Shown piece by piece: positions 59,277 through 64,000 of a DNA stretch of 64,000 nt. The notes beneath the pieces were generated by a model. The model searched no databases and was not told the origin of the DNA. It worked only from the letters and a program-made list of their open reading frames with translations. The number at the start of each line of letters is the position of its first letter. Positions within the stretch are counted from its first letter, which is position 1. The stretch covers positions 42,518 to 106,517 of the forward strand of contig CALUJY010000010.1 in NCBI GenBank assembly GCA_944321085.1, given 5' to 3'. The translations under genes and the position numbers were made by a program. This DNA is from an uncultured Barnesiella sp. (lineage in GTDB: Bacteria > Bacteroidota > Bacteroidia > Bacteroidales > Barnesiellaceae_A).

Positions 59277-60665
59277 CTATTGGGGCGATTGTGCCAATTT
59301 GCTTTTGATTCGGCTCTTTTGTGTACGAACGGCATTCTCGCTTACACCCTTACAAATAGCACACTCCTTGGTTGTAAACCGGCACTTTATCAAGCAGCAC
59401 AACAACACTTCATCTGCCGTAAGCGACGTATGCTCTCGCAACGCAACTTCATACTCCTCAAAAGCCTTATGCACATACTCGGCAGTAGCACTCTGCCGAG
59501 AAGCGAGCAATACACCGTCACTATGGTCTATCCACGACTTTATCGTTTTATATGCTTTGCTGCGCATAAAAGAGAGTGCGCATACATTTCCTTTCTTATC
59601 TATAAGGGCATACAACTTCTCACGTTCGCGGCCGACCTGTTCTATCACACGTTCGGCCTCTGCCACCTCCTCTTCAAGCCGGCCTGCACGTTGCTCTATC
59701 GTATGGCGCAAGCCTTCCATTTGCTGTTGCCAACAACGCTCTTTACGTCGCTTGTAGCGATAATAAAACAGAATCACTACAACAATAACCAGCACAACCA
59801 TGGCAACCCACATCTGGTAACGCTCCTTTTCATGAGTCAAAACCCGTTCCAGCTCATAACGATACTCTGTCTCCCCCATCGCCTCGGTACGGTTCATTTG
59901 AGATATGGCATCATCGGCTTGCTCCAACAAGGCCGAATAAATCGCATACCCCGACGTATCGCCTATACATCGCGTCACCTCACATAGTTGTCTGTAACAG
60001 TTGGCTTGGGTATAGATATTGGCGCTGTGACTTCCTTTCAGACTGTAATAATATGCCGAGTCGTAAATATTCTCGGCCAGGTACATCCGTCCTATGGCAG
60101 AGTAGTTTCTATAAATCGTCGCACTATCAGAACTCATGACTATGGCATGGTAGGCATGCTCTATCGCTTTATATATGCTATCTGTCACACTATATGCCAC
60201 CGACAGGTTATTATGCGCCGCCACTATCTCATTGGTATCGGCTACATCCTCGGCACACTTCAATGCTTGCATAATATATGCCAACGCACTATCGGGAAGC
60301 TCTTTATACAGGAAATCCTTCCCCACTTCGCGCAACGAACGGGGCAGGCACTCTGTTTCCGGCCTTTCATAACTGAGCTGCAAAGCCTTCTGATGCTCCT
60401 CCAATGCACGATTATATAAATGATGGGTACGTAGCAAGTCACCCAACTGCCAATGAATAGAGATAACCAGCTGCGGATTGGAACGCACGTCGGCACATTC
60501 CAAAGCCTTACGATAGTAATAAACCGCCGAATCGGGATGAACAGTTTCTATAACCATTCCCCGGTCATAGAAACATTGTGCATCATCGTTGCAACGTTCC
60601 CGACACGACATGGCAAAAAGTAACAGCACAACAATACAACAACAATATATACAGTAATTACGCAT
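59277..60665 (-). CDS. TPR / transmembrane / helix-turn-helix regulator
   Basis: From the ATG at 60665 the protein has 462 residues; an upstream extension to 60740 would precede the hydrophobic signal awkwardly. It starts with a lipoprotein-like signal (IVVLLLFAMSC). Residues 20-270 are TPR-like helices (YYRKALECADVRSNPQLVISIHWQLGDLL, ALAYIMQALKCAEDVADTNEIVAAHNNL). A membrane segment lies near 290-312 (MWVAMVVLVIVVVILFYY), then a coiled coil (EEEVAEAERVIEQVGREREKLYALI), then a C-terminal helix-turn-helix (LIKCRFTTKECAICKGVSENAVRTQKSRIKSKL). This layout matches Bacteroidetes membrane-bound LuxR-like regulators that sense outside and bind DNA inside. It lies between two secreted-protein genes. 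Target unknown. Confidence 0.82.
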   Translation of the reverse strand: MRNYCIYCCCIVVLLLFAMSCRERCNDDAQCFYDRGMVIETVHPDSAVYYYRKALECADVRSNPQLVISIHWQLGDLLRTHHLYNRALEEHQKALQLSYERPETECLPRSLREVGKDFLYKELPDSALAYIMQALKCAEDVADTNEIVAAHNNLSVAYSVTDSIYKAIEHAYHAIVMSSDSATIYRNYSAIGRMYLAENIYDSAYYYSLKGSHSANIYTQANCYRQLCEVTRCIGDTSGYAIYSALLEQADDAISQMNRTEAMGETEYRYELERVLTHEKERYQMWVAMVVLVIVVVILFYYRYKRRKERCWQQQMEGLRHTIEQRAGRLEEEVAEAERVIEQVGREREKLYALIDKKGNVCALSFMRSKAYKTIKSWIDHSDGVLLASRQSATAEYVHKAFEEYEVALREHTSLTADEVLLCCLIKCRFTTKECAICKGVSENAVRTQKSRIKSKLAQSPQ

Positions 60666-60893
60666 TATGATATCTTCTATAATAGAGTGTCCATCCCTAT
60701 ATTCTCTGGAGCGAAGATAATGCAAATCATCAACAAGCAAAAGCCCGCTATCGATTTTATTATCTATTAAACACTATCATCTACTTGAATACAGCCCAGA
60801 AGACGGCATTGCCATCAGTCGTCGTTTGTACGGTCAATCCCAACTCTCAACGCATTGCCTCAGAAAAGCCCCTCCATAGAAAGATTTATCCTC

Positions 60894-60930
60894 AAATAAA
60901 AAGCCGGGCAACGCTTTTGCGGCCCGGCTT
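60894..60930 (-). terminator. Terminator after the Ig-like secreted protein gene
   Basis: On the minus strand a 9-bp stem (plus arms 60901-60909 and 60922-60930, AAGCCGGGC with its complement) is followed by a T-rich run, 20 bases after the stop. Confidence 0.8.
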
Positions 60931-60949
60931 TACCATAATATAATTTATA

Positions 60950-62827
60950 TCAACGTTTCACGAGTTTCAATACCTCCTTGCCACTGCGAGCGACATAGAT
61001 ACCGTCGGCAAGACCCTGCATAACTACCCGGCCATTATTGCTGCGAGCTACCAACACTCCGGCCAGATTATATACTTCTACGGCATTGCCGTCACGCGAA
61101 ACGACAACATTACCATCATAAGAGAGACCGGTAGCAGCCACGGCATCTTCTACACCCGAAGGCATTACCGTATTAAACTCCCAACCGAAAGCAGGCGATG
61201 TAGTCCCATCGCTATACGATACTGTATTTGCTTGGAACATCACTCTGTAACGAGCATTAAGAGGCAAGCACGTATCCCATGTATTAGGCTTGAAGTAAAC
61301 CCTGTTATTGGCAGCATCTATGGTTGCTATCATTTCATAATCCGAAGCCTCAGGCACCGATGCCAATGACATATTGGCTACGGCATCGCTTTCAGGTATT
61401 ACGTTAACCCATATCAGGCTCGACTCTGCCATTTGGGGTTGTTGGTCAAATTGAACATACATTTGGCTGGTCACCGCTTTCTCCGATACCTCAGAGCCAT
61501 TGGCCGGGAACACTTCAAATGCCGAAGATAGTTTGAACAATACAACCTTCATAGAATAATTATCTTTAGATTGTCCTTCTAACGTAGACTTCTTATATGG
61601 AGCTATACGATCAGCACCGCTATTACCATTATAAGCCATATATCTTGTTTCATCTGTATACGTTTCTATACAAAAATAACCATCAGCATACGAAATATTC
61701 CACGATTCAGCCACATTGTTCAATGATACATTATTATCTCTATTAGGAGTTAGATACCCTTGATACGTTCCATCATCGAAATAGATAGAGTAGCCTCCCT
61801 CCATAGGAGCAATTGTAAAGTGAGCATCGGTAGTTTGCAGTGTTGGCGATGCTATTACTGCAAAATATCCACCCGAGGTTTTTGATATGTTTTCTACTAT
61901 TTTATATTCTCCATTATACTCAACAGCCATGTAATAAGTGTCGCTTCCACTTATCTCATCCATTGAATTGAGCACAGCAATACCGCCGCTATATGCAAAC
62001 GGATTCTCCGACACTCCTTCGAGCAACACGGTAACCGGAGCTACTCCATCTTGCGTAGAGTTGAACGTAAGGGTACCGTTATAGCTGCCTTTTACCGGCG
62101 AAGCCTTATACACGACACTATATTCCGTTTCATTTACAGGCGTTACAATAAAATCTTCATTATCCACTGCATACGATACTGTCGATGCCTCTACACCATT
62201 AAGAGTCAACGTTACATTTTGTGCTGCGGAGTAGGTTCCCATATTAGCTGTAAACGACAACTTACCTACCGATACATCCATGTATTCATCAGGTTCTGTA
62301 CCAGCTTCATACGTAACTATAATCTTATCTATCAAAAGTCTTCCAAGGGGTGCTAACGTTAGTTCGCCACTACTTATCTTCGTAAAGGTAAAATTAGTAG
62401 AAGCTGTAAAATGATCAGCACTATAAGTCACGTTATTAGGACTACTTATACTGACTTCTACATTCGTTTGTTCACTACTACCGCCATAGCTTACAGTAAG
62501 ACTTTTGCTATCTGACCCCCAGACTGCACACCATATTTGCACGGTAAATTCTGTACCCGTAGGAATATCAGCCAATATATCAGAACCTGTAAGCTTCGAG
62601 TTAGCCTGCATTCTCACGATATTCTTACCTGTATAGACTTTCTCCGTCTCTGTCCAATCTGTATAATCATACCCTTCCGTACTAAATGAACTAGTTGTTC
62701 CATACTTATCATTCTTGACTTTGGTACTATTGAAATTCTCGATTAATTCAGTCGCTTGCAACGGGAACACCAATGCCAACAACATAAACATAGCCAACAA
62801 TGGCTTCAACATGTAATTTGTTTTCAT
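60950..62827 (-). CDS. Secreted Ig-like domain protein with sorting-type C-terminus
   Basis: A 625-residue protein with a signal peptide (LLAMFMLLALVFPLQA). Residues 25-170 look like a jelly-roll module (LIENFNSTKVKNDKYGTTSSFSTEGYDYTDWTETEK). An Ig-like stretch follows (LSFTANMGTYSAAQNVTLTLNGVEAS). A region near 440-560 (FEVFPANGSEVSEKAVTSQMYVQFDQQPQM) is typical of bacterial Ig-like Big_5 domains. The last 65 residues (AVEVYNLAGVLVARSNNG, ADGIYVARSGKEVLKLVKR) resemble a sorting-type domain. It has a TATCTTTG box at plus coordinates 62881-62888. No enzyme motif is visible. Confidence 0.78.
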   Translation of the reverse strand: MKTNYMLKPLLAMFMLLALVFPLQATELIENFNSTKVKNDKYGTTSSFSTEGYDYTDWTETEKVYTGKNIVRMQANSKLTGSDILADIPTGTEFTVQIWCAVWGSDSKSLTVSYGGSSEQTNVEVSISSPNNVTYSADHFTASTNFTFTKISSGELTLAPLGRLLIDKIIVTYEAGTEPDEYMDVSVGKLSFTANMGTYSAAQNVTLTLNGVEASTVSYAVDNEDFIVTPVNETEYSVVYKASPVKGSYNGTLTFNSTQDGVAPVTVLLEGVSENPFAYSGGIAVLNSMDEISGSDTYYMAVEYNGEYKIVENISKTSGGYFAVIASPTLQTTDAHFTIAPMEGGYSIYFDDGTYQGYLTPNRDNNVSLNNVAESWNISYADGYFCIETYTDETRYMAYNGNSGADRIAPYKKSTLEGQSKDNYSMKVVLFKLSSAFEVFPANGSEVSEKAVTSQMYVQFDQQPQMAESSLIWVNVIPESDAVANMSLASVPEASDYEMIATIDAANNRVYFKPNTWDTCLPLNARYRVMFQANTVSYSDGTTSPAFGWEFNTVMPSGVEDAVAATGLSYDGNVVVSRDGNAVEVYNLAGVLVARSNNGRVVMQGLADGIYVARSGKEVLKLVKR

Positions 62828-62880
62828 AATTTATTGATTTTAGTTAACTTAATACACTTTTATAATATCTACTTCGTTTG

Positions 62881-62888
62881 CAAAGATA
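62881..62888 (-). promoter_or_regulatory. -7 box (TATCTTTG, minus strand) for the Ig-like protein gene
   Basis: The plus strand reads CAAAGATA, 54 bases upstream of the start codon at 62827. Confidence 0.65.
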
Positions 62889-63830
62889 AAAGGCCATAAT
62901 GATATCTACGTTAAAAGAGGATAACATTCTCGTTACCGAGAATAAAACCATAGCACTGTCAGTGCCACCCAAATTGATATGCACAACACAGCCGGCCGCT
63001 CTCATATCATGCTTTGCAAGACATTTTCTCTAAAACATCTCACAAAAAACAATGATAACTACAAAGTTAAATAATATATTTCCTATATTACATCATCAAT
63101 GGCATATTTTTATCGATAAAACTATAAAATTTTCCACATCAATCTATACTATACGCACAATGAAACGTCTATTTTCATTGCTTTTTTTCCTTTTATTTTA
63201 CAATAAGTGCAGCAACACCCTACCTGTTGCTGCTATCTATGTATAATCTACAAGGCATATAGGTCGTTTCTACCCATATAGAAGTAGGTAAGCATCAATC
63301 TACCGACGATGCCATGATTCAGTAGAATAATTGAGCCTGATAAATAAAGCGGATAGGAAATCTGTTTATAAAGCAAGTTAGAGAATTGGACGGTTGAGTT
63401 AGCGTCTGCCCGGTTCTGCCTTGTTTTGTTATTGTTGGAAATGGTTTGTGCAATTGGGATGGTTGGGTTAGTATGTATGTTTGGATGGTTGGGTGCTGTT
63501 GGATTGTTTCAGTTTATTCTGTGGTTGTTTCTGCTTAGGCCGGGGTGATTTGTGTTGTGGGGCTTGGGGTCGCGGGTGGACTTGGCGGCTATTCCATGGA
63601 TAGATTGTTGTCTGGTTTCCTCTGCCGTGACATGCCGATTATTGCTTGGGGTGATTTGTCTTGCGTGGCCTCTGAGGCGTGGGGCTTGGCTGTGGTGCAA
63701 CACAACAAATGTAATACAACGCAATGTTAAGAAACAAAATAAGGCTGAGGGAATAGAATACGAAGCAGAAGAACCGGAAATCGGGAAGGAATGCTCTGCA
63801 TTGCGTCGCATCTCCGGTGGATGGTTATTA

Positions 63831-63870
63831 AAAAAAAAGCCCTCGGAGAGACTTCCGTCTTCCCGAGGGG
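63831..63870 (-). terminator. Terminator of the rRNA operon
   Basis: On the minus strand the 3' side of the 5S gene leads to a stem (plus arms about 63840-63846 and 63863-63869, CCCTCGG with its complement), followed by eight T bases. Confidence 0.85.
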
Positions 63871-63873
63871 TAA

Positions 63874-63982
63874 TTTGGCAGCGACCTACTCTCCCGCTTG
63901 CACAGTACCATTGGCGCGGCCGAGCTTAACTTCTCTGTTCGGAATGGGTAGAGGTGGATCCCCGGCGCTATTGCTGCCTTTA
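63874..63982 (-). rRNA. rrf: 5S ribosomal RNA
   Basis: Read on the minus strand, the sequence has the 5S core CCATTCCGAACAGAGAAGTT, preceded by GCGCCGGGGATCCACC and followed by CGCCAATGGTACTG and GGGAGAGTAGGTCGC. The ends pair (GGCAGC at the 5' end near 63979 with GCTGCC at the 3' end near 63877), giving the expected length of about 107 nt. Exact ends are estimated. A terminator lies just downstream. The 23S and 16S genes would lie to the right, outside the window. Confidence 0.93.
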
Positions 63983-64000
63983 TGCTTTTTCTTTTATTTC

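Larger units (their letters stand above)
62828..63873. other. About 1 kb without a convincing gene, upstream of a rightmost rRNA operon end
   Basis: The left part holds the promoter box for the preceding minus-strand gene (62881-62888). Short frames near 63052-63246 and 63509-63930 lack family features or a ribosome-binding site. Between about 63370 and 63560 the plus strand is strongly enriched in G and T (for example GGGATGGTTGGGTTAG and GGATGGTTGGGTGC). The rrn terminator starts at about 63831. Confidence 0.6.

Noticed and set aside
63052..63246. 64-codon frame with a hydrophobic stretch near the right end
   Set aside because: There is no convincing ribosome-binding site, promoter or homology; the hydrophobic segment is Phe/Leu low complexity.
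63509..63930. Overlapping short frames near the rRNA terminator
   Set aside because: They run through the rrn terminator or the 5S gene, and no family features are seen.
1..64000. CRISPR arrays, tRNA genes and insertion sequences
   Set aside because: No evenly spaced repeats, cloverleaf-like sequences or transposase frames were noticed in reading both strands by eye; a dedicated search could still find a missed tRNA.

Overview
The window looks like chromosome of a gut-type Bacteroidales bacterium, of intermediate GC. This rests on the gene families (GldD/GldE, a DUF2723 membrane protein, a DbpA-tailed DEAD helicase, BspA-like leucine-rich repeats, CcsBA, anaerobic ribonucleotide reductase) and on many Bacteroidetes-type -7 boxes of the form TAnnTTTG upstream of genes. 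I cannot name the species. No phage, insertion sequence, CRISPR array or tRNA was seen. The only rRNA is a 5S gene at the right edge, reading leftward, so an rRNA operon probably continues beyond the window.

Layout. 1-4.9 kb: end of recF, a DciA-like DUF721 gene, a hot-dog thioesterase, a KdsD-like SIS isomerase, a PfkB kinase and a DEAD-box helicase. 5.1-11.9 kb: a same-strand set of outer-membrane porin-like protein, imelysin lipoprotein, di-haem DUF1111 lipoprotein and CcsBA cytochrome c synthetase. This is the most system-like block and is probably a periplasmic metal or haem redox module. 11.9-29.8 kb: mostly minus-strand metabolism and repair (nrdG/nrdD, queG, polysaccharide deacetylase, DUF2723 protein, malQ with starch-binding modules, a subtilase, uvrA, asd), with folK on the plus strand. 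30.1-40.9 kb: 5'-nucleotidase lipoprotein, HIT protein, small barrel protein, a large secreted protein, lpxB (minus), a beta-helix lipoprotein, a DUF695 protein, then thyA-folA.

40.9-53.3 kb: a candidate small RNA; the gldE-gldD-phosphopantetheinyl transferase operon; a small CDGSH iron-sulfur protein; an S24-type repressor with an operator-like dyad at its promoter; a leucine-rich-repeat surface protein; trmB; an ECF sigma factor with a membrane partner and an exported protein; a ferredoxin too short for routine ORF calling; and pyrH-frr. 53.7-62.8 kb: TPR protein, birA, YjbR and YraN genes, a SIMPL-domain protein, two secreted proteins, and between them a TPR/transmembrane/helix-turn-helix regulator. 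62.8-64 kb: about 1 kb without a convincing gene, then the rrn terminator and 5S rRNA.

Themes. Five exported proteins (23.5, 33.4, 45.2, 57.1 and 61.0 kb) share a C-terminal module like the type IX secretion sorting domain. Two genes 1.5 kb apart (uvrA and the 5'-nucleotidase) carry almost the same palindrome-plus-promoter element. lpxB and its divergent neighbour have back-to-back -7 boxes that form a perfect palindrome. A perfect 34-bp palindrome lies inside the CcsBA coding sequence.
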